DNA from: Legionella quinlivanii
GTDB taxonomy: Bacteria; Pseudomonadota; Gammaproteobacteria; Legionellales; Legionellaceae
Reading direction: 5' to 3'
NCBI RefSeq assembly: GCF_900461555.1
Contig: NZ_UGOX01000001.1
Span: 881,501-945,500, forward strand
Length of the DNA: 64,000 bases
The notes below the pieces were generated by a model that was not told where the DNA came from, did not search any database, and worked only from the letters and a program-made list of their open reading frames with translations. The position numbers and the translations under genes are program-made. Shown here one piece after another: positions 27,312 through 35,615 of the stretch. Within the stretch, counting starts at the first letter, position 1. Every line of letters begins with the position of its first letter.

Positions 27312-27350
27312 AAAGTTTTAGCCGAATCCCAATGGTTCGGCTAAAACTTT
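27312..27350. terminator. Bidirectional hairpin terminator between convergent genes
   Basis: Perfect 15-base stem AAAGTTTTAGCCGAA / TTCGGCTAAAACTTT with a nine-base loop, between the 24213 (+) and cold-shock (-) genes. A-run and T-run flanks suit termination in both directions. Its core matches the terminator at 24010. Confidence 0.85.
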
Positions 27351-27374
27351 ACAGCGGAATGAGGGCATAACTAA

Positions 27375-27584
27375 TTAAATAGCAACTATATTTTCCGCTT
27401 GAAGACCTTTTGCACCTTGAGTAACAACGAATTGTACCCGCTGACCTTCTGTGAGGGTTTTGAAGCCAGAACCTTGAATTTCTTTGAAATGAGCAAATAC
27501 GTCTGGACCACCTTCTTGCTCAATAAAACCAAAACCTTTGGTTTCGTTGAACCATTTAACGACTCCAGTTACTGTTTTAGACAT
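27375..27584 (-). CDS. Cold-shock domain protein (CspA family)
   Basis: 69-aa single cold-shock (OB-fold) domain that binds single-stranded RNA and DNA and acts as an RNA chaperone. RNP1 (KGFGFI) and RNP2 (VFAHF) motifs are present, as are the usual [13 protein letters not shown] start and the GPQAxNI-type end (here [10 protein letters not shown]). Length equals the family norm. An AAGGA ribosome-binding site lies 5 bases before the ATG. The ~190-base leader upstream is AT-rich and long enough to hold a cold-responsive 5' UTR, but this was not shown. Which paralogue (cspA, cspC, cspE, cspD) cannot be told. Confidence 0.96.
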   Translation of the reverse strand: MSKTVTGVVKWFNETKGFGFIEQEGGPDVFAHFKEIQGSGFKTLTEGQRVQFVVTQGAKGLQAENIVAI

Positions 27585-27779
27585 AAGTATCCTTAATAGT
27601 GTTTATTTGTAATGCCGTAAAGGCGAAAGTTAGCCGGAACAGATCAAAAATTAAAACTAACGAATGAGGGATTAAATGAATAAATCGACGATTAGAGTAT
27701 AAAATAGACATTTTCAAGCTAGTATTAGAATATCACTCTCTAATAGCAGAAGTCAATCTAATGAGAAATTATCCAAGCC

Positions 27780-28316
27780 CTAACCCTTTCTATGCTCATC
27801 ATAATTCATTTGTGTGATCAGATTTCTGAGTTGGGATTTAATAATCTGCTGATGAAAAATTCTTATAATATTAAAATAAAGCTTTCCCCAGGCATTTTTA
27901 AATTGAATAAGTGTAGTTAGCTGGATGCTTTGGGTCGTTCGTTGGATAATAATCCTCACATCCAAATGTTTATCATCTTCCCCAAAAAGTAACTCATCGT
28001 CGGTAAAGTCATACAGTTTAAAGAGTCCGACTCTCTCTCCGATGATCAAATTAATTTCGAGCTCTTTATTTAAAGGTATATCCCTTATTTTCAAACCGCA
28101 GCAGCCTACCAGCCTGTTTCTAAGATACAGCAGCTTTCGTGCCCATTCAGGCGAAGAATTAAAAAAGAGTTCTGCTACTCTTTCAATGGAATGATTTGAG
28201 TCAGCTGAAAGGGCTCCTGAAAACGTATCGGAATAGTGAAATCCAGGAAGCGCTTTATTAATGAACTCGGTATTTGGTCTACTGATTTTTTTAATAGCTA
28301 TAGAGCGTGTTGACAT
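27780..28316 (-). CDS. DUF2867-like protein
   Basis: 178-aa protein whose pattern fits DUF2867: a FHYSDTFSG start region, then AELFFNSSPEWARKLLYLRN, RLVGCCGLKI, a central strand-rich stretch with DKHLDVRI, and a helical C-terminal stretch. The fold is thought to be SRPBCC-like, with ligand binding as a possible role. GGAAG lies 7 bases upstream of the ATG, supporting this start. No operon partner; it is divergent from the 28511 gene. Family call from memory of the motif layout, unverified. Confidence 0.7.
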   Translation of the reverse strand: MSTRSIAIKKISRPNTEFINKALPGFHYSDTFSGALSADSNHSIERVAELFFNSSPEWARKLLYLRNRLVGCCGLKIRDIPLNKELEINLIIGERVGLFKLYDFTDDELLFGEDDKHLDVRIIIQRTTQSIQLTTLIQFKNAWGKLYFNIIRIFHQQIIKSQLRNLITQMNYDEHRKG

Positions 28317-28510
28317 CGGTTTTCTTCCTGACTTTAGTAATGCTATCTAAAATATAAAACTTAAGCGCCTCATTCCTATGTAATTGGCAAACCAAGTTTG
28401 AATATTAGAGAAAATACTCAATTATATGGCATTTTATTTTTAATTTTTCTATATGATATTTAATCAAATAGAATTAAAATAGATCTTATTGGGTGTTTGA
28501 GGTCTCTATA

Positions 28511-28945
28511 ATGAAATTTTACCATGCAACTGCTCTTGCTAATTACAAGAAAATCAAAAACGAAGGCTTGCGTATCAATCAGCGCGGCAAAAATAAATAT
28601 GGTTTAGATCATAAAGTTGACTATGCTGAAATTTACGGCTCTGAATCAGAAGCAAGTCACTATAGGAAAAAACCCTGTATTCACTTCACGAAGAAGAGTA
28701 ATGTTACTTTCTATAGTGAACTGATAAAAGATAGTTTTAACGTAGGGGTCAAATATTTAGAAATCGATATCGATCCTGATCAGTATGATGTAGAAACAGA
28801 TCCTGAAGACAATGATAGTTATATCTGTTTCGATAATATCCCGCCTGAATGCATTAAATCTATTGAGTTGGACCAAAAAAAACAACATGATTTAGATACT
28901 GATGAAAGTGATAGTATTCACTATAATTTTAAGTGTGGGAGATAA
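28511..28945 (+). CDS. Small protein with ADP-ribosyltransferase-like N-terminal motif
   Basis: 144-aa protein (start chosen at ATG 28511, which has a GAGG site; an in-frame start six codons upstream is less likely). The first residues MKFYHATALANYKKIKNEGL match the conserved H-x-T strand and following helix of ART/KptA-like folds, where the His contacts NAD. Later parts (CIHFTKK, KYLEIDIDPDQYDV, NIPPECIKSIEL) fit the strand order of such toxins or RNA 2'-phosphotransferases. No antitoxin partner is beside it. Catalytic assignment is tentative. Confidence 0.6.
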   Translation: MKFYHATALANYKKIKNEGLRINQRGKNKYGLDHKVDYAEIYGSESEASHYRKKPCIHFTKKSNVTFYSELIKDSFNVGVKYLEIDIDPDQYDVETDPEDNDSYICFDNIPPECIKSIELDQKKQHDLDTDESDSIHYNFKCGR

Positions 28946-29501
28946 TGCTGACATAATTGTTCGCTGAGTGATAACACCTGAATCAGGTATATTTAGTATA
29001 ATCCAGTGGCTATACCCTGTTCTCAAACTCGAATTATTAGCTGTTATCCAAAAATACGATCTTGTTAAGAAAGTCGTTAAAATACAAATTGGCGGAAGAC
29101 TCCTGACGCTCCCCGGCAAGTTTTCAAGTATCGAGGATTTTCTGATAATGGCAAAACAAGTGGTTTAATACGAGACATGCTCATTGTTTTAGTATACTCT
29201 GATCAATCAATCTCGATAAAAGGGTATACTTGATAGCCATTATATATTTAAAAGGCAGTTTTTTTTATCATTCAATTTTTTATCTTAAGCGAATCTTGAA
29301 ATCGATCTCGAAATGTTCAAATATTTTGTTTTCTAAACCCAAAAGCTCCCGATTTTCTCCAAAGACCCGCCTGCTTCGGAACATAACCCTCTTAAACTTT
29401 CCCTAATGCGTCGGACTGCAATAATAAGCAGATAGAAGCTAAAACTCAGTTTTCTGTAGCGGGAAAACACGCAACTAAATTTCAGAAAGCAAAGAGCGCA
29501 A
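28946..29501. other. Gap between the ART-like gene and the histidine kinase
   Basis: 556 bases with no well-supported gene. A 66-codon plus-strand frame from GTG 28968 to 29168 (containing KVVKIQIGGRLLTLPGKF) has a protein-like composition but no ribosome-binding site, so it may be a remnant or a small unrecognised gene. The rest is AT-rich, with a weak AGTATAC / GGTATACT inverted repeat around 29190-29230. Confidence 0.35.
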
Positions 29502-30194
29502 ATGACAAATTTCAAAGATGAGCTTTGTATTAGAGAAGAATCTTTATCACTCCTAAGCCATGAATTAAAAAATTCTTTAGCCTGCAGCAAAATGAATGCA
29601 CAGACAGGTAAAATATTAATAGAACAAGGAAAGTTCGAGGAAATAAAGCGCAATAACTTATTCGATACCTGGCTAGAGCAAATTGAAACTTTTGAAAACT
29701 TGATTGATTCAATTTTAGATACTAGGGCTATTTCAGAAGGGTTCTTATTTTTCAAACCTCAAAAAATTGATCTTAATAAATTATTATTAAAAATAACAAA
29801 AAGGTTTGATAGTAAAGTTTCTTATAAAGGCATTTCCATGGTGGGTTTTTGGGATCCATTTAGGATTGAGCAGATAGTAACAAATTTAATTACTAATGCT
29901 TTAAAGTATGGAAAAGGGAATCCGGTCAATGTACAGCTGCTTGCTGATAAGGCTGGAATATTAAAAATAATGGTGCAGGATTTCGGAATTGGTATAGCTC
30001 CAGAGGATAGAGAAAAGATATTTAAAAAGTTTGAACGAGTTAATCATAAAAGTGCAGTAAGAGGTCTTGGATTAGGGCTCTATATCGTCAACCAGATTGT
30101 TGCAGCAATGGGTGGGGATATATTCCTGGAAAGTGAGGTTGGTATTGGTTCTACTTTTTGGGTCACTTTACCAATTCCCAAAGAACAGGAATGA
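29502..30194 (+). CDS. Short sensor-less histidine kinase
   Basis: 230-aa histidine kinase core. H-box SHELKNSL with phospho-acceptor H20, N-box EQIVTNLITNALKYG around residues 123-137, G1 box DFGIGI (160-165), F-box around KKFERV, and G2 box GLGLGLYIV (188-196) are all present and intact. There is no sensor domain, membrane segment or HAMP; the H-box starts only ~20 residues from the N terminus. No response regulator lies beside it, so it is an orphan kinase, either cytosolic and controlled by a partner, or truncated from a larger hybrid. The ribosome-binding site is weak. The GGGCC repeat element follows it. Confidence 0.9.
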   Translation: MTNFKDELCIREESLSLLSHELKNSLACSKMNAQTGKILIEQGKFEEIKRNNLFDTWLEQIETFENLIDSILDTRAISEGFLFFKPQKIDLNKLLLKITKRFDSKVSYKGISMVGFWDPFRIEQIVTNLITNALKYGKGNPVNVQLLADKAGILKIMVQDFGIGIAPEDREKIFKKFERVNHKSAVRGLGLGLYIVNQIVAAMGGDIFLESEVGIGSTFWVTLPIPKEQE

Positions 30195-30229
30195 GACTCT
30201 CGGAGGCACTGCCATTAAGTTAAAGAATT

Positions 30230-30284
30230 ATTGTAAGTTGGGCTACTCCAGAATTTTATGTTGGGCCAAGAGCCCAACCAACAT
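30230..30284. repeat. GGGCC palindromic repeat element, third copy
   Basis: Begins with TTGTAAGTTGGGC, identical to the start of the 3101 element, and ends with GTTGGGCCAAGAGCCCAACC. It lies between the convergent kinase and 30312 genes. Confidence 0.7.
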
Positions 30285-30311
30285 GCAGGATACCGGGAAA
30301 GCCTTTCAGAA

Positions 30312-30572
30312 TTAAAGAAAGTCGAGGACCAGATTATAAACACAGGAAAAAATATAAGCAGCCAGGAATCCTGCCACGATAATTAAAGCAGTTCCAATGC
30401 AGACATTGGTAATTGTGGGGATGATAGTAATGTACATGCTCCCAAACATGGCAACCAGGGGTTTGCCTGTATACATCCAGAATGCCAGCAAGCCTGCACA
30501 GAAAGTTGCTATTCCCGCGAGCATACTGGTGGTTATAGCCAATGCCAGCGGATTAAGTTTTTGATACTCCAT
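30312..30572 (-). CDS. Small two-helix membrane protein, holin/DUF5676-like
   Basis: 86-aa protein with two transmembrane segments (about residues 13-33 and 52-78) and a short KLNPLALA start, a pattern shared by the small membrane proteins annotated as DUF5676 or bacteriophage-holin-like. The start at 30572 has an AGGA site 6 bases upstream; the longer frame from 30587 lacks one. There are no phage genes nearby, so a true holin role is unlikely. Function unknown, inner membrane. Confidence 0.65.
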   Translation of the reverse strand: MEYQKLNPLALAITTSMLAGIATFCAGLLAFWMYTGKPLVAMFGSMYITIIPTITNVCIGTALIIVAGFLAAYIFSCVYNLVLDFL

Positions 30573-30727
30573 CGCTAATCCTTGCAAAAAAATGATTTAT
30601 ATTCATTATACTAGTAAATTTACAAGTCTGATATAGAACTTTAAGCACATCGCTGAATCTACTTGCTAAACAATTCGGTTAGCTGTTATATTTTTAATCC
30701 CACCCATTAAGCCGTAATTCAAGGATC

Positions 30728-31156
30728 ATGAAGAAATTTAGTTCAGTCGTTTTACTCATGGCTGCCACAACCGGATTTGCTGGCAATTTCAAACAAACTA
30801 TAGAATTTAACATTCATCCCAGCTCTGAGATCATCAGGCCTCCTTACTTGAGAGCATGTTTTTCAACTACCGATTTTTTTGATCTCGCTCATTGCGCGAC
30901 CTTAAACAAGACGCAGACCAGTAATTCCTATAGTCACGGGCCCAAAAACTGGTTTTTAATAGGGGATGGTTATTATTACCATCAAACCTATCTCGATAGC
31001 TGTTATGCCTTGTTCCATATGACTACGCGAACCCCCGAAGGCGATGGCAAGTTAGTTGTTGATGCCAATATCACCATTAAAGATCATTCTCCTGCGGCAC
31101 CCGAAGCAGTTTATACCAACTGCACAGTAACCTGGGTTCCCCTCAGCTCGAAATAA
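30728..31156 (+). CDS. Small secreted protein of unknown function
   Basis: 142-aa protein with an N-terminal signal peptide (MKKFSSVVLLMAATTGFAG) and a mature part containing four cysteines (two disulfides possible), aromatic residues and beta-strand pattern. AAGGA lies only two bases from the ATG, so the spacing is short and the start slightly uncertain. A strong terminator follows at 31164. No family recognised; likely periplasmic or secreted. Confidence 0.7.
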   Translation: MKKFSSVVLLMAATTGFAGNFKQTIEFNIHPSSEIIRPPYLRACFSTTDFFDLAHCATLNKTQTSNSYSHGPKNWFLIGDGYYYHQTYLDSCYALFHMTTRTPEGDGKLVVDANITIKDHSPAAPEAVYTNCTVTWVPLSSK

Positions 31157-31163
31157 TTTCATG

Positions 31164-31189
31164 ACTGGTAATGGCCTGCCATTACCAGT
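31164..31189 (+). terminator. Rho-independent terminator after the 30728 gene
   Basis: Perfect 11-base stem ACTGGTAATGG / CCATTACCAGT with a four-base loop, eight bases after the stop and followed by CCCCTTTTG. Confidence 0.75.
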
Positions 31190-31318
31190 AGCCCCTTTTG
31201 TATTCATTCATTTGTCCGTTAAGCCTTAATTGCCTAAGATTAATGTAAGGAGTTAACGGAGAATACCATTAGCGATAACTCGATTTATACCAGTGAGGAA
31301 TGCGAAAAAATCGCCAGG

Positions 31319-32314
31319 ATGGCGGCTCTTCGCTATGTCAATGATTCAATCCCTGGAATAAGACGTCGAAAATGCGGTAAAGGCTATGCATTTTATTATC
31401 CTGATGGCCGTCGAGTTACCCAAAGCGATGAATTGCAGCGGATTAAGTCTTTAAGAATTCCTCCTGCCTATCATTCCGTATGGATCTGTCCCTTCGCTAA
31501 TGGGCACATTCAGGCGACTGGCCGGGATGCCCGAAATCGAAAACAGTATCATTATCATCCCCTGTGGCGAGAAGTCAGAGACAGGTTAAAATTCACCTCT
31601 ATGACCGATTTTGGGCGCGCTATTTCCACAATACGCAATCATATCGCTTATGAACTTGGAAAGCCGCCTTCTTTAAACAAAAAGCAGATCATTTGTGCCA
31701 TCATTTATCTACTGGATAAATCAGGGGTCAGAATTGGCAATAGAATCTATGCAAAAGAGAACAAGACGTATGGGATTACCACCTTAAGAAAAAAGCATCT
31801 TTCAATCAATGGCTCCAAAGCCATATTTAATTTCACTGGTAAAAATTCCAAAGCCTGGGAAATTGTCCTTGATAATAAGAAAATTATCAAAATTCTTAAA
31901 AAATGCGAAGAAATTCCGGGGTATGAAATCTTTAAATATTATGATGAAAATAAGAATATCAATTGCATCACCTCGCAGGACATCAATTATTATCTCCAAT
32001 CTCTAACCAATTTTCCTCTGACCGCGAAGGATTTTCGCACCTGGATTGCCAGTCGTGAAACCTTTTGTCGATGTCTGTCAATCTCATTTTCAGAGGCTGA
32101 TTCCTCTGCAAAAGTTAAATCTATAATAAAAGAAGTTGCAGAATTATTGGGCCATACACCCACTATTTGTCAAAAAAATTATATTTTTCCGGAAATTATA
32201 ACGAGCTGGAGTGAAGGCCGATTAGAGCGCTGGCTCAATGAGAATACTAAATTCACCAGACAATTAAATAAAGATAACTTATTTTTGATGTGGTTAGAGA
32301 GCCTGAAGGCTTAA
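31319..32314 (+). CDS. Poxvirus-type DNA topoisomerase IB
   Basis: Type IB topoisomerase that relaxes supercoils through a 3'-phosphotyrosine intermediate. The catalytic set can be placed: R138 (GVRIGN), K158/K159 (TLRKKHL), R240 (KDFRTW), H279 (LGHTP) and Y288 (QKNYIF). The N-terminal domain motif GIRRRKCGKGYAFYYPDGRR is typical of the bacterial members. The first ATG is at 31319, but homologous-looking sequence (SEECEKIARMAALRYV) continues 17 codons upstream to an ATT codon at 31268 preceded by GGAG at 6 bases; no ATG, GTG or TTG lies in between. Translation may really start at that ATT. Its occurrence in bacteria is scattered, suggesting horizontal spread. Confidence 0.93.
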   Translation: MAALRYVNDSIPGIRRRKCGKGYAFYYPDGRRVTQSDELQRIKSLRIPPAYHSVWICPFANGHIQATGRDARNRKQYHYHPLWREVRDRLKFTSMTDFGRAISTIRNHIAYELGKPPSLNKKQIICAIIYLLDKSGVRIGNRIYAKENKTYGITTLRKKHLSINGSKAIFNFTGKNSKAWEIVLDNKKIIKILKKCEEIPGYEIFKYYDENKNINCITSQDINYYLQSLTNFPLTAKDFRTWIASRETFCRCLSISFSEADSSAKVKSIIKEVAELLGHTPTICQKNYIFPEIITSWSEGRLERWLNENTKFTRQLNKDNLFLMWLESLKA

Positions 32315-32375
32315 TCTCTGTCTTTCCTTGCAAAAGGTACTAAAATAAATACAAATAGTGTTTAAGTGGTACATC

Positions 32376-35300
32376 ATGACATTTTTAGTCACCTATCTGG
32401 GCACCGATACAGAGCATATTCAAGGCACTAATCCCTTCTATCCGCGAGGTGAAAGTTTAAGCGGCGCTGCCAATGCGGTAGCAAGCACGCCGCGTGATTA
32501 TCTTGTGAGTGATAAGGTAGAGCATCTAGTCAGCGATGAACAAATTCTTATCGATGGACCAACGACTTTAGGTACCGAAGTGGGTGATCGTATCGCGCGC
32601 GGAGTACTCGCAATGATTGATGCGGTCAGCCGCGGCGAGAAAGATTTCGCTATTGCAGCCCACAGTCGTGGGGCGGTTCAGGGAATTTTATCCGCCCATG
32701 AAATGGAGCGCATTCAGAATTTATTCAAGCAAGACCCTCTACCTGTCGATTTGATCGCTGAAATTAAAAAAAGCCCTTGCCCCTATACTCGAGCTGCTTT
32801 TAATACACCGCTACTATCCGAAAGACTAGGCAAGATCAATCTGGAGAATGTTGGAAAGCATATTCAGGACGCTAATATTTCCATGTTCACTATTGATCCG
32901 GTACCTGGCGGCCGTTATCACGGAGCGCCAGTGGCCTGGGTTGACCCTCGTTTTTATCGAATTCCTGGCATTGTTAAGCAGTATGAACAATATGTCTATC
33001 AAAATGAAAGGACTCGTTGCTTTAAAGCCATTGTACCTGCCTGTGATTCACCAGACACTGTGTTTAAGCTTACATCCTTACCAGGCCATCATGGGACCGG
33101 CTCAGGCAATGCCAAGGATCAGCAATTCAGAGAGGTGCCAAAGGAGAAAGGGGTCACCACGCATGTCCAGGACTTGCTGGTATTAAAACTCTTGGACTTT
33201 TATCGAAGAAATAATGTGGAGTTTAAATCGGATGCTGACCTTAGGGATGCACCAATTAGTGACGAAATGAAAGAACTGATTTCGCCCTTGCTCGCCTTAA
33301 GGAATGATCCGGCAAAATATAAGGCCAGGCTGGATAAAGAATATTTAGCTGTTTATAGCGAAATTATAAAAAATCGAGAGGCCTACAAACATTTTGATAA
33401 TACGGGCTATGCGGTATTGGGCCAGGAGCAGGGTATTTGGGCTCTGTTCGGTTTGAATAAAAATGATCGTATCATTCATTATCAGGCGCATAACGATACA
33501 TTCCTAAGTTCAGTGGCTTCTGAAGCCATTGGTGAGAATTTTCTTAATTATGAACATGCCCAGCTTTATTTAAATGATCTCCTGAAGTTAGGTGAAGATA
33601 CGACTCTAGCCGATATGATTGAAAATGCATCCAGGCAATTCAGCATTCTGGCAAGGCATGTGCACCTGCTATCCCAGCCGCAATCAATGACTGATTCAGT
33701 TCACCAGGATCAATTAGCTCAGGCATTGAAAGAGTCGCCAGGAAAAGAGCTTTTGTCGGAAGCACTCAGGTTTCTAATTCATGAAGTCAGTGAGGCTTAT
33801 TTAAATAATGAATTTCGAAATGACCAGGAACGTGGCGAGGTGTTTAATGCGGTGAGTCAGGCATTTGCAACCTTCGCTGAAGCCGCGCCAAAATATCCGC
33901 TTGCCGCTAATATTTTAGATGAGCTGCAAAAAGGATTAAAAGCAACGCTTCAAACCAAACAGGCAATGCTTATTGAGCAAAGTTCCAAGGTGTTCAGAGA
34001 GATTGACCGTTTTCATCATTTGGATGACTTATTTAAACAATTAGAGCCTGTTCTTAAACTCGACAATCCAGAGTTAAAAGAAATTCAGGCTATTTTGCGC
34101 GAAATGCAGCAGGAAATTCTGTCTGCCAAAGAGCAGCAGTTTTCAGCCAGCAAACTTGCATTGTTGACTGAAACCTATTACATGAAACTGGATGCTTACC
34201 GCAACCGCACAGGAAATTCTTCCCCGCAAGTCTTACCATATCTCGATCAAATCAATATGATAATGCTGGAAACTCTGGAGAATCAGCGGGCTGAAAGTAC
34301 TTCTGTTGAAAAAAAAATCTATGAAAGTCTTGAAACGCACCGGGCACTGGATGATTTCATTCGCGGTCTGGACGACTTTAAGGGATTTAATCTTGATCTT
34401 AATCTGACAGAGATGCAAAGGGAATTATTTGAAAAGCAGACTATTCTGAAACAGTCTACCGCGGACTATATTTACAAGGAAAAAATACCTCTGGAGAGAG
34501 TTCAGGCTATTTGTGGAGAGACTAACAAGGCGTTTTACAGCAATGTGGCTTATCAGGCTATTGCATTGGGAACTCCTGACCCGGCTCTGCTGGCCAAGGA
34601 AAAAGAGGTTGAACAGCAGTATGAGCGAGTAGATGAGCTGGAAAAAATTACTGCCAGACAACAACAGAAAATCGAGGAGCAACAATCCATTCTGGCACAA
34701 AATGAGGAATTAATTGCGGAGCAGCAAGGGAAAATTATTCAGAGGGATCAGCATATTGGACAAATTGAGGAAGAGCTTCAAAAGCAACGCGTAAAACTGG
34801 AAAATCAAAGCGCTGTATTAGACGCTCATGTGACGGCATTAGGCCTGAAAGAAGCTGCCAACAAGCAGCTCCAAGCGAAATATAATGATACCGACGAAGC
34901 CGAGTGTTTAATCCTGATTGAAAAAAAACTTTCCCCGCTGACGCAGAATTACCTTCAGCACCTATGGAAAGATATTCAAAAGCAAGCAAAGACCAATGAG
35001 CCGTTTCCAAAAAACTGGAGACAGGCTCTGAATAAAGGTTATCCAGGGGTAGATAATAAATTACTTGAAAAATTCAGCATAACCGTTGACTTGTTTGAGA
35101 AGCTCAATGATAGAGAATCAGCCCCCGATCATAGCGAACGGGTCAGCAATTTTTATAGGCTGCTGGATTCTCGTCACAAGGTGTTAAGCCAACATCGGGA
35201 TGAGCGCTGGAATAATTTTGTTGCGAAGGCTGTTGTCTTCGTAGTGGCAACCGGCATCTTACCCGGATTGGCAATCCTGGGCATAATGGCGCTAGCCAAA

Positions 35301-35429
35301 GGGCATTCTCTCGGACAAAGCTCAGGCCATACTTTCTTTAAAACTGCGAAGGAAGAAATTACTAAAACCAACCCAGAGCTTGTGGAGGATCAATCGCTTG
35401 ATTTGAATCCCGGAGCTAGCGGCGGATAG
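32376..35429 (+). CDS. Large alpha/beta hydrolase-like protein with coiled coil, putative effector
   Basis: About 1017-aa protein. Residues ~1-220 look like an alpha/beta hydrolase: a TFLVTYLGTD start strand, LGTEVGDRIARGVL helix, then the nucleophile elbow AAHSRGAV (Ser97), similar to the DUF2235-type phospholipases that have a GFSRGA elbow. Residues ~620-860 are helical, with a clear coiled coil at about 740-830 (QQQKIEEQQSILAQNEEL). A hydrophobic segment near 960-985 could anchor it in a membrane. The C terminus ends ELVEDQSLDLNPGASGG, with an acidic block and an NPGAS tail like that of the 1500-aa repeat protein. ATG at 32376 is chosen; an in-frame GTG lies six codons upstream. Effector role inferred. 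Confidence 0.75.
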   Translation: MTFLVTYLGTDTEHIQGTNPFYPRGESLSGAANAVASTPRDYLVSDKVEHLVSDEQILIDGPTTLGTEVGDRIARGVLAMIDAVSRGEKDFAIAAHSRGAVQGILSAHEMERIQNLFKQDPLPVDLIAEIKKSPCPYTRAAFNTPLLSERLGKINLENVGKHIQDANISMFTIDPVPGGRYHGAPVAWVDPRFYRIPGIVKQYEQYVYQNERTRCFKAIVPACDSPDTVFKLTSLPGHHGTGSGNAKDQQFREVPKEKGVTTHVQDLLVLKLLDFYRRNNVEFKSDADLRDAPISDEMKELISPLLALRNDPAKYKARLDKEYLAVYSEIIKNREAYKHFDNTGYAVLGQEQGIWALFGLNKNDRIIHYQAHNDTFLSSVASEAIGENFLNYEHAQLYLNDLLKLGEDTTLADMIENASRQFSILARHVHLLSQPQSMTDSVHQDQLAQALKESPGKELLSEALRFLIHEVSEAYLNNEFRNDQERGEVFNAVSQAFATFAEAAPKYPLAANILDELQKGLKATLQTKQAMLIEQSSKVFREIDRFHHLDDLFKQLEPVLKLDNPELKEIQAILREMQQEILSAKEQQFSASKLALLTETYYMKLDAYRNRTGNSSPQVLPYLDQINMIMLETLENQRAESTSVEKKIYESLETHRALDDFIRGLDDFKGFNLDLNLTEMQRELFEKQTILKQSTADYIYKEKIPLERVQAICGETNKAFYSNVAYQAIALGTPDPALLAKEKEVEQQYERVDELEKITARQQQKIEEQQSILAQNEELIAEQQGKIIQRDQHIGQIEEELQKQRVKLENQSAVLDAHVTALGLKEAANKQLQAKYNDTDEAECLILIEKKLSPLTQNYLQHLWKDIQKQAKTNEPFPKNWRQALNKGYPGVDNKLLEKFSITVDLFEKLNDRESAPDHSERVSNFYRLLDSRHKVLSQHRDERWNNFVAKAVVFVVATGILPGLAILGIMALAKGHSLGQSSGHTFFKTAKEEITKTNPELVEDQSLDLNPGASGG

Positions 35430-35590
35430 ATTTAAGCTCGAGTTTTATAAAAACTTGATTTTAAGACTAATTCAATTACATAATGTCTTTTTAAACTCAT
35501 TGTGCTCGAATTATGAAGCAATTGAGTGCATCAAATTTCATGCGCTGCCTGAACACTGTTCATGGCTTTTTTTTAAACCAAGATAAAGCG

Positions 35591-35606
35591 CTCATTAATT
35601 AATGAG
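35591..35606. promoter_or_regulatory. Perfect 16-base palindrome in the leader of the 35616 gene
   Basis: CTCATTAATTAATGAG, fully symmetrical, ending 9 bases before the ATG where the ribosome-binding site would be. Suggests a repressor operator or RNA hairpin that controls translation. No regulator identified. Confidence 0.4.
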
Positions 35607-35615
35607 ATCATTATC

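Noticed and set aside
28968-29168. 66-codon plus-strand frame after the ART-like gene
   Set aside because: GTG start without ribosome-binding site and no recognisable similarity; kept only as a possible remnant in the gap description.
29333-29755. 140-codon minus-strand frame across the start of the histidine kinase
   Set aside because: Antisense to the kinase H-box region and without a ribosome-binding site.
30312-30572. Phage holin and therefore prophage
   Set aside because: No endolysin, structural or integrase gene is nearby; the similarity is to a general small membrane protein family.
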